A stretch of 64,000 nucleotides of DNA, taken from the NCBI GenBank assembly GCA_905178155.1, contig CAJINV010000005.1, forward strand, positions 1,328,438 through 1,392,437, given 5' to 3'. The notes under the pieces were generated by a model. That model did no database searches. It was not told the DNA's origin and saw only the letters and a program-made list of their open reading frames with translations. The position numbers were made by a program, and so were the translations under genes. This DNA comes from Amoebophrya sp. A120. Taxonomy: Eukaryota; Sar; Dinophyceae; Syndiniales; Amoebophryaceae. The number at the start of each line of letters is the position of its first letter. Position 1 is the first letter of the stretch. Below, piece after piece: positions 1 to 10,308 of the stretch.

Positions 1-168
1 ATATCCGAGGTATTATTTCTTCATCTATGAAATAAATCTGTGAATCTCGAATGAATTTTATTTAATATCCCCCTTAAGAATGTAGTCAATCTATCTTCAT
101 TTTTCTCAAATTTATCTGGATATATTCAATGATTTTGAAAATATCCTACCAAATATTTCAATGATTTT
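1..168. other. AT-rich flank, no gene seen
   Basis: Very AT-rich sequence with no open frame of note. It ends in an ATGATTTT that forms the left target duplication of the GC-rich element that follows. Confidence 0.5.
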
Positions 169-1430
169 CAGGCAGCCGGCCCGAGGCATTTTCCGCTAGT
201 AAAATTTTTTTAAAATGTCACTAATTCCGGGAATCGCGGGCCGGTTGGCTGGGTGTGGCACCCTTTGGGCACGCGCCGCATTCGGGGAGGGGGGCGCGGC
301 ATAGTGTGGCGCCCCCGCTTTTTGTTTTCCCGGGTGTCGTAAGCTTCCGGGCCGTCTCCCCTGGTTGTGTGTTCTCCCCCGTCCTCTTGGGGGTGGGGGC
401 CGCTTATCGTTGGGCCTTTTCGCGCGCGCGGCGCCTTGGCTTTTGGTGGTGGCCTGCCCTCGGGCGCTCTTTTCCCTTACCTCAGGGAATGTCTCGGGTC
501 GGGCCCTTGCCCGGGCCTTCGGTTTTTCTTTGTCCGGTATCTTTGCAAGGGAGGGGGGTCCTGTGGTGTGGTTTGGCACACAGGGGCTGCTCCTCGTGGC
601 CATGGCTCAAATCCACCGGGGCCCGGCGCCTTTGCATTTATGGGGGGCAGCGCGCAGTGGGCCCGGCTCTGGAAATCGGGCAGGAGTGAGGCCGGGGCTT
701 TTTGGTCTTTCAAGCACCACCCCGATCCCGGGCGGCTAATGAAGAGGGTAATCCCGGCGGTAATTTCCGGGGTTAATCTGACCACAACGAAATCGGGAAG
801 GTTTCGTTGGTTTTGAAATTAGACCAAAAATTAGACTACAGATTAGACTATAAATTAGACCACAAATTACCCCAAAAACCCAAGGAATTAACCTGCCCCC
901 GGGGGGCAGTCACTCCGCCAGAGCATTGGGTTTTCAGTTGGCGCCATTTGCCACCACTTGTCCTGCTTTTTCTCGGCAGGCCGCCCGCCCGCAGTTCCCG
1001 CCCGCCCGTGGCCTTTGCGTCTTTGAATGGATTCCCCCCGACCGGTGCCTTTCCCAATTTGCCCCGAAGATTGAAGGGGTGGCGCTCTGGAAACCCACAA
1101 ACAACAGGCCCGCCGGGGTCGCGTTCCGGCCTCCGTTGTGATTTGGTGGAGGCCCCCCGCGCGCAGGCTTCGCAGTCTCCTAGGCCTTTCTTCGGTGCCG
1201 GGGCACCCTTTGGCGCCTTTCCCGGCGCGCGCCCGCCTCCCCTTCAGGGGGGCGCGGGGGGGGTGCCCGGAGGGCGGCGCCCGCGATGGCTATGCGCCCC
1301 CGGAAGTATGGCGGCACCCCCGGCGCGCTTTCTAGTCGGGTCCCTCTTGCGCCTGCCCTCCTTCGCTTTGGGGATTAGCCAAACTTCAGCCAGGAATTAA
1401 CGAAATAGCTTGCCACGGGCCGGCTGCCTG
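169..1430. mobile_element. GC-rich TIR element (hAT-like, non-autonomous)
   Basis: The sequence jumps from AT-rich to strongly GC-rich exactly at a 20-bp terminal inverted repeat. The left end is CAGGCAGCCGGCCCGAGGCA at 169-188 and its complement with one change lies at 1411-1430. The flanks are ATGATTTT on the left and ATGATTTA on the right, an 8-bp target duplication with one mismatch. An 8-bp duplication and ends starting with CAG are usual for hAT transposons, so a non-autonomous hAT relative is the best reading. Open frames exist on both strands, but only because stop codons are scarce in GC-rich DNA; none looks like a transposase. Around 815-880 there is an array of short ATTAGAC units that also occurs in the island at 62746-63725. 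Confidence 0.65.
815..880. repeat. ATTAGAC short tandem array
   Basis: Four to five spaced copies of AATTAGAC or close variants, about 11-12 bp apart, lie inside the GC-rich island. A similar array in the same orientation lies at about 63248-63298 in another island, so the two islands are probably related. Confidence 0.5.
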
Positions 1431-2303
1431 ATGATTTAAAATAATAAATTCAAATCATTTGAAATTCGAAAAAATTTAAATTATCGAAAAATTTTCAAAA
1501 AATTTCGAAACATGATGGAATTTCGAAAAATTTCGAAATTATTATGATGAGGTTTTGATTTTCTAAAAGTTTTTGGCATTCTCTGAAGAATTATCATTAT
1601 CAAAAATTTTATTGTAAATTTTATTTCATAAATCTCTTATTCTTTCCGATTTATCTTCCAGGAATACATGGAGCCATATCATTGAAAAATTCAAAAATTT
1701 TTTTCAATCCCAGACACCTTTATTGATCTTTCTATCTTTCTTTTCATCCCCAGACATGAAAATGAATTTTCTTAAAAATATCGATCCGATTACATTTTCA
1801 CATTTTTCAAATCATTCAATCCGAGAAATGAATCTCATCACATCCGATAATCCATTTGATTCATTTCTTTTCTTTCTGGTCATGTCTGGGCATGACTCAA
1901 ATTTGTCGTAGACCCGATCCGAGATTATCCTTCATTTTTTCATCATCAACTCGCTTTTCCTCAAAAATAAGATATAGATAAAGATGATAAAGATAAAGAT
2001 GACAGAGATAAAGTTAAAGATCCATTTGATTCAATCCAGAATCATATAATCTTTGAATCAAACAATTGCAATCCATAACTCAACACATGATAACTTGAGA
2101 TAATTCGCGACAGGTAAAGATCAAAAATCATCATTGACAAGAACGTTCATTTCAGGTATGACAATCCCTGCAGGTCGTGTAGGAAGGTAACAAGATCTTT
2201 TTGATTTGCTCAAGCTTCATTTTGGATTTTCTTTATTTTTTGCTTCGTTCTATTTTTTGCAGTGCAGTTTCTGCTATGTAGTTTGTCTTTCCATACCGCA
2301 GCA
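1431..2303. other. AT-rich intergenic DNA
   Basis: Extremely AT-rich, with repeated TTTCGAAAAATTT-type runs near 1460-1550 and GATAAAGAT-type repeats near 1970-2020. No coding region is supported. It forms the 3' flank of the minus-strand zinc-finger gene. Confidence 0.5.
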
Positions 2304-5300
2304 CTATTTCGTCCTTTTCGATTTCAATTCAATCAGTTTCACCGCCTCATCCCATGTGACTCCCGGCTCCTTCTGCAAATAATCTTCTTCAAACCCTTTC
2401 TCTCCCCGTTTCGCTCTGCCCACAATGGCCGGCCAGGAATAGGAGTTGTTATTAGCCGCGGTATTGTTGGTCTGACAGTAGCGATTCCCGACCACATTCC
2501 TGATTTGCACGTATTTCCCGTCGCAAAACGTGGTAAATTTGTTGCGAAACGCCTCGGACTTTTCGAATTTCTTCTCCACGGACACGAGCTTTACCAGAAT
2601 CCGCGCAAACCGTTCCGGCCGAAAGATGGCCAGCATCCGCCACATCGCGAGGCGGCGGTTCCCCGTTCCCGCCACGAAGAGGATGTTGCTGCTGGTGACA
2701 TCACAAGACGAACTTCCATAGCCACCACTAGAAGCGGACGTGGCCTTGCATGACTCCCCAAACCGTGGATCCCAGCACACCTCCAGGCAATCGAGTGTCT
2801 TGGGCAGTTTTCCCTGGTTGTCACAATCCAACACCTCCTCCATGGTGTCCAAAATTCCCTGGTCCTGCAGATGCACCCCGGTCCGCCAGTCGTCGCAGTC
2901 CGCAAATTTTTGGTGCACGGAGTCGTGCGCAAACCGGATGTGCAGCGGGGAAATCCAGTGCAGCGTGTTGGGACGCGTGTAGGCCTTGGACGGCAGTTCG
3001 TAGTAGGACATGGCGTCATGTTGGTGTTGATCTAGGAAATTGCTATCCTGGTCGGAGGCTGGAATTTCTTGGCTGGTATCATGATTATCGTACAAATTGT
3101 TCGTTGAAGAAGTTGAAGATGCTGGCAAAGTTCCATCCTTCGCGTAACTTTCGATAGCATTCTGATTTTGTGTAGCTCCACCATTTTGATCACGCGTTGG
3201 CGGAACAAAATGCTGCTTATTCCTTGAGTCGTCATGGCTCATAAATGACCCCGCCGCCGATTGGGCACCAATGAGGAGCGGTTTAGTTGTGCTGTCGGCG
3301 GCTGCAGGAGCGGTTCCGGTTTTGTTGTTCACCTGTACTGCGGCGCCCTTCTGTTTCTTCTTTTTAGCTGAAGCAGAAGGAGAAGCGCTGTTCACAGATA
3401 TTGTTGCTTTGTTGTGCGAAGAAGCTTTGATTTCCTTGCTTGTTTCCTGTGCTTGTGCACTTGCAGAACTATACGAAGAAGCCGTGTTATTGCAGCAAAC
3501 CAAGTGCCTCGCCAACCCGGACACGCCGTTGTATTTTTGTTGGCAGAAGGGGCAATTGGCTACGCAGTTGCCGTTTTCGAAAATCAAGCCCGTTTCTTGT
3601 GATGAAGCGTTTATTTGGTCTGCAAACGAACTCGCGACTGCTGCAGCTACTGCATTTGAGGTTCTTCCCTGTTGATTTCCAGCTTTGTTCTTGGCCCCTT
3701 GCGTGACCCAGGTTTGCGCGCAGGCGGTACACAGCATCGCGGGGTCTTTGCACAAGCAGGACTTCTTGTTGTCGTACACTAAAATCGCGGGTACGATGTC
3801 GTCCTTCAGCAAGTCCGAATACTTGCGGTAGCACAAACTACACTCCTTCTCCTCCGCATCAACTTTTTGACATCTGTGCGAGGCCATCTGCCATTGCGGC
3901 ATGCGCTCAAAACACCAGAGACAGTCGTGGGGGGCGTACGGGCAAATTTGCTCGTGGTGTGGCAGGTACTGCACCGGCCCCTGCCAACCGCACCCGGCAG
4001 GGTGCTGCGGACAGGAAACGATGCGCATTTCGCAAGTGTTTTCTTGGTGGTATTGAAGTTCCGAAAACCGAATCCCGGGTAACTGGCAAACTTCGCAAGT
4101 GACGGACCGCCCGGCGCATTCATGATTCAAATGGTGCTGGAGATTTTGGAACTGGACTTGTTTTTTGTGCGCATTGCACCCCAGGTTGGGACACTTCACG
4201 AGCCGGAGTTTGCATTTCTGGGACAAGTGCTTTTTCAAACTGGTGCCCGGAGCGAGCTGTTCGCCGCAGTCGGGGCAGATAGTAGCTGTTGCGCCGGCGT
4301 GGCCATGGGCTGCCGATGATGTTGCCGCTTTGGCTTGCTTGCTTGCTGTGGTCGTTGGTTTCTTTTGCTTCGTCTCGCTTGGTGTGACGGGGATTTTGAT
4401 CGGTTCGCTTACTGGTGCACAAGCTGTAGCAAGAACCGGTGTAGAAGTAGTTGCAGTGTGGGTCGTGTCCTCGTCCACGCCTGTCTCAACATTTGCAGCC
4501 TGCTCAAAAACCTCCTGCTGCAGCCGCGGCTCGGCGACTGGATCAGATTCGACGAATATTGGCGCCTCGGAAGGCGCTTCTCTACTAACTTCGTCCTGCA
4601 CTTGTTCATCTGCATCCTGTTCCTCCAGCGCTGCCTCGAGCTTCTGCTCCTCCTCCGCGTTTTCTAAACCGTGAATGCATTGGTCCTGTAGCTCCTCTAC
4701 CAATTTCACAATATGCGGCACGCGCCGGTTCAAGACGGCCAAGTCTATGCGTCGCGGTATAGCTGATGTTAATATTCCACGTTCAACATCATTCTCGTCT
4801 TCGGAGCAATTACCTCCAGAGGACATCATGGGCAATAACGTGTTGGTCGGTAAACAGGCTGCAATACTTGCTGTGCCTTGTCCACCTCCTCCACCCCCTC
4901 GTCCGTACAGAATCCACTCACAGACATCCATCACCTGCTCGATTTCCTTTTTCCACTCCTTCAGATCTACCGCGCAGACACTCGCCCCCGCTTCGTAAAA
5001 TTTCTCGTATGCGGCACGGTACAGCTTCGCGGCGTACTGCGTCATTTCCTGCTCCTCAATGTCGTCCCGAACTACCCCTTGCCGATCCGCCAACAGCTGC
5101 CGTTGCCGCGCCACCTCCTGCTTCGCCGATCGTTGGCAGTCCACGCTGCGACTGTTCATCTCGAAGTTCGACCGCAGCATGGCGCAGAATCCGCTGCTGT
5201 TTTTCCCGTCCTCTTCGACCGAGTCGACCGCAAGCCGGAGGTTCCGAACCTTCACAGCAATCGTCTGTCCGTTCGTCAACGCCACTTGAACCCTGGTGTC

Positions 5301-6589
5301 GTCCACGTCGTCCACGGGAGCTAGGTATGACATGCAAATATGTCTGGGTCTGGAAGATTCCGAGGCTTGTCATGCAGATTTTCCATGATCCATGTCGTCT
5401 GGAATGCAGGGCCTACTTAGCATGACAGATTCTGTGAGATCCCTATCATGCCTATCCTGCATGAGAAACTTCCTCTCAACTACTTGGCACTCATGCAACT
5501 TTTGGCATTCATGCAACACAGATTTTTGCACGATCCAGAATTAGCATTACAAGCTGCATCCTTCCAGACCCAGTGATTTTTGCAACACATACTTGGTCCG
5601 GCGCGGCGCGGTTCGTCAGCAGCGTCGCCAGCGCACCATTGTACATCACCGCGCGATATCCTGTGCAAAAGTATCGTACTCGTACTAATTGCAGACATGC
5701 ATGACAAATCCAACTTTCTACCTGAAATAGCATGACAAATCGCATTTTTGTTCTTGGGAAAATTTGTAATGCAATACATACTAGTACGATACTTTTGCAA
5801 TGCATACGCGACCCGCTTGCAACCCGAACACCTTCACCGTGGTCTGCCGTTTGGTCAGTCCCGGGATCACCTTCAACGGGCGGGGGTGGAGCTGGTACCC
5901 GATTTTCAGTTTTCTTTCCAGAAAATTCCGCCACAAATTCACCCCGCCGATCTCCTCGAAAAACACGTCGGGGTCTTTCAGATTCGCGTGGGTCTCCTCC
6001 AACAGCATTCCATTCCCGGTGCCAACTTTCACACTTTCCACCCCCGCGTGCAGATGGTACGCCACCTGCGCCCGGGTTTGTTCGAACAGGTCCGTGACTT
6101 CTTTTTGGTAGCCCTGTTTGTAGGAAAAGTCGTGGATCGCGTCCTTGTAGTAGGGTCCGGTGTCTGCGTATGAAAGTGCACAACCCCCCCTCCCCCTCAG
6201 TTCTGTAGCATGAACAGCAACACAGGCGTCAGCAGAAATGCAGGTTTTGCATGACAAACTTGCACAAATAGCACGACGTGCTATTTCGGGTGCCAGAACT
6301 TGTCATGCAAACCGTGCCAAAAGGCAAACACGCTTGGCTATGGTATTTTGCATGACAAATGAGGGGGAGGGGGAGTTCGAGTTGTGCACTCTCTTACTGC
6401 GCCGGCGTACTTTGCTCCCTCCTGAATGAACCACTGGATGGAAACGGAGTAAACTTTTTCGGCGAGCAACCGGAGCGACGGGATAGTTGTGGAGAATACG
6501 TTTTCATCACCGTACCTGTGTCGTGGGTGTATTGTTGGCGTAGTTCTTGCACCATAAAGTCGAACCAACTTGCTCGTTCCCACGAACAT
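2304..6589 (-). CDS. TRAF-type zinc-finger protein, about 1,210 aa
   Basis: The gene joins four exons by removing introners at 6169-6396, 5657-5806 and 5326-5591; each join stays in frame when one 5-bp duplication copy is kept. Residues about 545-700 carry paired Cys/His modules in TRAF-type zinc-finger spacing, starting CPDCGEQL, followed by a further Cys cluster. TRAF zinc fingers usually mediate protein binding in ubiquitin-linked signalling; that role is family knowledge only. Low-complexity Ser/Ala/Asn linkers follow. The last 170 residues (HIRFAHDSVHQKF to GNRRLAMWRML) resemble the ParB-like 'NRRL' module of uncharacterised algal and plant proteins; this match is tentative. The ATG at 6589 heads an open frame into exon 1, but another frame there also looks protein-like, so the first 30 residues are uncertain. 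Confidence 0.75.
5326..5591. mobile_element. Introner A1 (family A) in zinc-finger gene
   Basis: Inverted ends are TGTCTGGGTCTGGAAG and CTTCCAGACCCAG, with a degenerate outermost part. Flanks are CTAGG and CTTGG, a 5-bp duplication with one mismatch. Removing the element plus one copy joins PDQ to APVDD in frame. Confidence 0.85.
5657..5806. mobile_element. Introner B1 (family B) in zinc-finger gene
   Basis: TIR core GCAAAAGTATCGTA, ends TATCC and GCATA, 5-bp duplication CGCGA on both sides. Excision joins LQAGR to AVMYN in frame. Confidence 0.9.
6169..6396. mobile_element. Introner D1 (family D) in zinc-finger gene
   Basis: TIR built on AGTGCACAAC followed by a C-rich run, mirrored by GGGGGAG and GTTGTGCACT. 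Duplication CTGCG on both sides. The right end is CTTA rather than CATA. Excision joins KYAGA to DTGPY in frame. Confidence 0.88.
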
Positions 6590-7017
6590 GTAAAATTGAA
6601 AATCAATCGTGTGCTCGCTTCTTTAGGCGAGCGAGTGACTGTCTATCGTACTATCTATATTCCTGCTTGTAAGTAGCTGGCGATCGGTGTCTAAACCGGT
6701 CACCACCTAGGTCTGGAGAAACACCGCCCGTTTTAGTGGTGAACCAACCGACCTGGGGAGTTGCCCGAGGGAAAGTGAGTCGAGACCCCCAATCACCACT
6801 GGCTTCAGAACGATGCACTACTACCGCCTCCGCAGTGCTTCGCTCAACCTCCGCTGAGCCACAAGGTCCGAAGTAAGCCGCCTCTGCTTACCCTTCCTTG
6901 CGTCAGAACAGGCGCTATAGAAATGCCAGGTCCTAAGCAAGACTCCTCTTCTTGCCCTTCCTGGCTGCGCTACCTGAGCCGGAGCTCTGTACAGCGGTAC
7001 GTAAAATTGAAAATCAA
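6590..7017. repeat. 17-bp direct repeats flanking an insert
   Basis: GTAAAATTGAAAATCAA occurs at 6590-6606, abutting the proposed start codon of the zinc-finger gene, and again at 7001-7017, just past the stop of the next gene. The spacing is 411 bp. This could be a target duplication around a retroposed insert or a duplicated gene-boundary signal. Confidence 0.6.
6607..7000. ncRNA. Candidate structured RNA: hairpin array
   Basis: The 394 bp between two direct repeats has no convincing open frame but many short perfect stems. Four successive hairpins share a CCTC-type loop with different stem sequences: GCACT/AGTGC (6815-6838), GCTCA/TGAGC (6842-6859), GTAAGC/GCTTAC (6873-6891) and GCAAGA/TCTTGC (6937-6955). 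The third and fourth have outer stems (AAGG/CCTT and GCCAGG/CCTGGC) separated from the inner stem by internal loops. They are separated by AGAACA at 6905-6910, which fits the ANANNA H box of H/ACA guide RNAs. An ACA lies at 6991-6993, but it is about 27 nt from the last stem, so the H/ACA match is incomplete. A nested stem AGGTC/GACCT around CACC/GGTG lies at 6709-6754. The strand is unknown. Confidence 0.4.
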
Positions 7018-7043
7018 GAAGTAAAATAACGATAAAACAAACT

Positions 7044-8144
7044 TTACTTTCTCTTTGCGTGTTCTTTCTGGAATCTGAGCGGAAGCAAGTCCGCAGCTTT
7101 CTCCAAACAGCACGCAAAATCGAAGTCGAAGAGTTCGTCCTCGTCGGTCATCAAGTCGGTTTTTTTACTGGATGCGGAGGCCAACATTAGCGGCAACGCC
7201 TCCCGCCTCGCACACAGTTTCATCCAGAGCAGGAAGTCCGCACAGATGGAAGCCGGCGTACTGTCCGGATTGTACGCCCCTCGCATGTTTCCCCCGCACC
7301 ACTGCATGTCGTCGTGAACCCGCATGCGGTAGCAGTCGATTAGCCACTCGCACTGCTCCTGTTTGATTTGGAGCTCCTTTGCCTCCGGTGTGAGTTCCCG
7401 TTTTCGCTTCTTATTTCGGATAAAGTGCGCCCACCGCCGCAGCGGACTGTCGCAATCTTTGTCTTGGAGATGCCGTGCCAGTTGCTTGTTGCTTTGCGCC
7501 TTGTTTTTCACGTTGTTCGCCCCGCCGAAGATTCCCTTACTCCCGCCCGCGAAATCGAAGCTGAAGGTTGCCAGGTTATCGTCCTCCATGTTGTTCGCTT
7601 GCTCCAGCAACGTTTTCCGTTGCGCATCCGCGCCATGCCGCACCTCTTCTACCGCGTTCGACTGCTTCAACCCGCTTTGCTCTTTCAACCTTTTCTATCG
7701 CAAGAAAAAACTGTTTCACTGTGAACTTGTGATGCAAAGAGTGGAGCACATGACTATTTGTCTTGCTACACCTGCAAGGCATTGGATTTTTTAGCGTGTT
7801 TTCCCTTGGAAAGCGCGCATGGCAAATTTTCTGTGTCATGTGTAGCAAACTTGTGATGCGGATTTTGCAAAACCATCACAGTGAACAGTTTTTTCGTGGC
7901 ATATTTTCGTCAGGTTCTTGATCTGTAGTTTCGTGAACGACTCGAAGGACTTGTTTTCCTTGACCAAACTCGCCCGGTACTCCGCGGGCGTCCAGTCCGG
8001 GTGTTTTTTAATAAGAGCGGTGAGCTCCGTTTTCAACTTCGCATCGAGATTGGCCGCTGTGTTCATCTCGCTAGTTGCAGTGGAGGAAGAACTTGAGGAG
8101 CTCGAAGTGCCTCCGGCCGCGGTGCTCGAGGCAGAAGAGGACAT
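7044..8144 (-). CDS. Unrecognised protein, about 300 aa
   Basis: Two exons are joined by removal of the introner at 7696-7903; with one TTTTC duplication copy kept, the frame reads IKNLT-KRLKEQ without break. The start is the ATG at 8144, followed by a Ser/Thr/Ala-rich tract. The segment PDWTPAEYRASLVKENKSF then precedes a basic stretch (NKKRKREL) and a helical Cys/Trp-containing C-terminal half ending in basic residues. I recognise no family. The gene is in the same direction as its neighbours, and its stop lies 27 bp from the 3' copy of the 17-bp repeat that bounds the RNA-like tract. Confidence 0.65.
7696..7903. mobile_element. Introner F1 (family F)
   Basis: TIR TATCGCAAGAAAAAACTG against CAGTTTTTTCGTGGCATA, duplication TTTTC on both sides. 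On the minus strand the duplication reads GAAAA followed by TAT, so no GT or GC donor is possible; the intron must use non-canonical ends. Confidence 0.92.
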
Positions 8145-9345
8145 GGCTGATGAGAGCAGCAGAATCAGTTTGGTGTCTATGAGTTGTATGTAGAAGATGA
8201 CATCAAAGTCGTGTGAATGTGTTTGGTTCTTCCTTCGCTTCCGTTAGAGGCAGACGATACTAGTAGTTTTGCGGCACGACATCGACAAAACCAAAAGGAA
8301 AAATGGTAAGGGTAGTTGAAGTTGTCACGTTGAGCTAGTATGCGATACTGAATAGAATAGGGGCACAGAAGTACAGGCAGGCAAAATACATTGGTAAGTA
8401 GGTCCAAGAAATTGATATTGCCTAATCGCAACTTATATAAAAATGACGTGAAGTAGTTGTAATTCGTAGACCCGGAAGCAGTGGGGGGCCTCTGGCTCTG
8501 CGATGATTTTTAAAAAACGATGTTTGCACGACGATAATTTCATATAAGTACTGCGTTCTTTGCTGCAAGAGATGGAGATCCACTTGTAGTTGCTGATCCT
8601 ACGTACCACACGCACAGGTACTACTACGTGCACGATCTCAATGCTTGCGTACATCTTGCTACAGCTGCTAGCACTACAGCAAATGGAGATGTTTTGTGGT
8701 CCGGTAAGCATCCATAGATCTAGAGCAACTACAAGTTGCGAGGTCTTTCTTTTTTCACTTGTCATCCCGGCCGATGAGTTGATCTTTACCGAGGAGATTG
8801 AATAAGTACCGCGTTACTAGCATGACGCCCACCTTTTTTTCTCTTTGTCGATTATGTTCATGGCAAGAGCTTGAGCTGCTCGTTGTCATATTTGCTACTC
8901 TCACCGCTACCGCACATCCCAAAAAAAGAAGCTGCCGAGAAAGTCAGTGCGGATCATGCAAACAGCTTGGACACCGACGCAATCGTTTCGTGCCCACATC
9001 AGGAGCCGGCTTATCCCCGACAGGGAAGGAGCTCTGCGCAGGCAAGCCGAAACGCAGAAATCACAAATCCGCCGAGTGCAATCGTGATTGCGAGATAGAT
9101 ACTTCAACTTCTGATACTTATACTGCACAATAAAATGGATAAAAAAACAAAGTCATCAGAGGGTCTTTGTTTATTTTTTGCAAAAGAAATATCATTTTCT
9201 CGCAATTAAGCGGATTTTTGAGTTCCATCAGTGAACTGAAGGAACTGTAAAAGACGTTGACGTTATGTGGTGTTTATTTCCACGACTAGTGATGAAATAC
9301 TCGATGGAGGTGTTAAGATACCTGTCGTGGTAGCTCATAACAGAC
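8145..9345. other. Intergenic, no gene supported
   Basis: About 1.2 kb upstream of the 7044-8144 gene. Two overlapping plus-strand frames near 8800-9130 have a hydrophobic start and Cys-rich or Pro-rich continuations that could mimic a small secreted protein, but neither has support. Nothing else is seen. Confidence 0.4.
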
Positions 9346-9606
9346 TATCAAATGTAAAAATGTCTGGGTCTGGAAAAGTGTAGACTTGTCATGCAGATTT
9401 TCCATGACCCGTAAGGTCTGAAATGCGGGACTTAGCATGACAGACTCTGCGAGGTTTCCGCCATGCCTGTCCTCCATGAGAAACTCCCTTCCAATTTGGT
9501 CAAAAGTGGACAGCTTTTGGCACTCATGCAACACAGATTTTTGCATGCTGGAGATTTACCATGACAAGTTGCAACCTTCCAGACCCAGACATTTTTGCAA
9601 TCCATA
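9346..9606. mobile_element. Introner A2 (family A), host unresolved
   Basis: TATCAAATG and TGTCTGGGTCTGGAA at the left, CTTCCAGACCCAGACA and CCATA at the right, with CAGAC duplicated exactly. No reading frame across the junction was convincing, so it may sit in untranslated or intergenic DNA. Confidence 0.85.
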
Positions 9607-9686
9607 CAGACACCAGAAAGCATCTATGGAAAATTCCGAGGTAAAGTCGAGGATTCCTTCGACGTGTACGTGGTAATCACAATATA

Positions 9687-9895
9687 TATCGCAAGAAAAA
9701 TCTGTTTCACTGTAAACTTGTGATGCATAGAACGGAACGCAAATGCGTTTGTCTTGCTACACATGCAAGACATTGGATTTTTAGCTGTGTTTTCCCTTAG
9801 GAAGCACGCATTCCAAGTTTTTTTTGTCATGTGTAGCAAACTTGTGACGCAGATCTTGCAAAATCATCACAGTGAAGCAGTTTTTTCGTGGGATA
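9687..9895. mobile_element. Introner F2 (family F), host unresolved
   Basis: Family F ends with duplication ATATA on both sides. It lies only 80 bp from introner A2. The segment between them has open frames in both directions, none decisive. Confidence 0.85.
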
Positions 9896-10308
9896 ATATA
9901 ATCGAGGAGAATACAGCAAGACTTACAGCCGCATTCCATAGTCATAATATATTAATTTATTTTCAAAAAGGTAAAATCGAAGTTTTGGCGAAGCCACTCT
10001 AGCTTCATCTTTCGAAAAGTTTTGATTCATCAAGTTGGACTTGTATCAGCAAATGCAAAAGATTAAGACTTATTTGATTTCTCGAATTTAATTGTAATGA
10101 TTTTCTTGCAGTGAATACCGCCAGTTTCAACAAAAGAAAGTTTCAAATTTGCCAACTGGTTGCAAATCGGTACTAAAATTTAATTGGTGTTTGGTGTTGA
10201 AAAATTTTTAGTGCAGTTCAACATCAATTGATCACGTAGTACTTTTTTACTTACAACGACAGTTTTCTCGGCGTTGGATGAACAAGCAGATTTCGTACGT
10301 CCAACTAC
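9896..10308. other. Intergenic, nothing seen
   Basis: AT-leaning sequence downstream of the stop of the introner-rich gene. No gene or repeat identified. Confidence 0.4.

Noticed and set aside
255-1400. Frames of 120-200 codons in the first GC-rich island
   Set aside because: Same reason: overlapping frames in a non-coding TIR element.
6607-7000. Firm call of an H/ACA snoRNA or a tRNA-derived SINE
   Set aside because: The ACA is too far from the last stem, and no proper A and B boxes or T-arm pairing were found; kept only as a structured-RNA candidate.
8798-9133. Plus-strand small secreted Cys-rich protein
   Set aside because: Two competing frames with similar properties, against the polarity of all other genes, and no family match.
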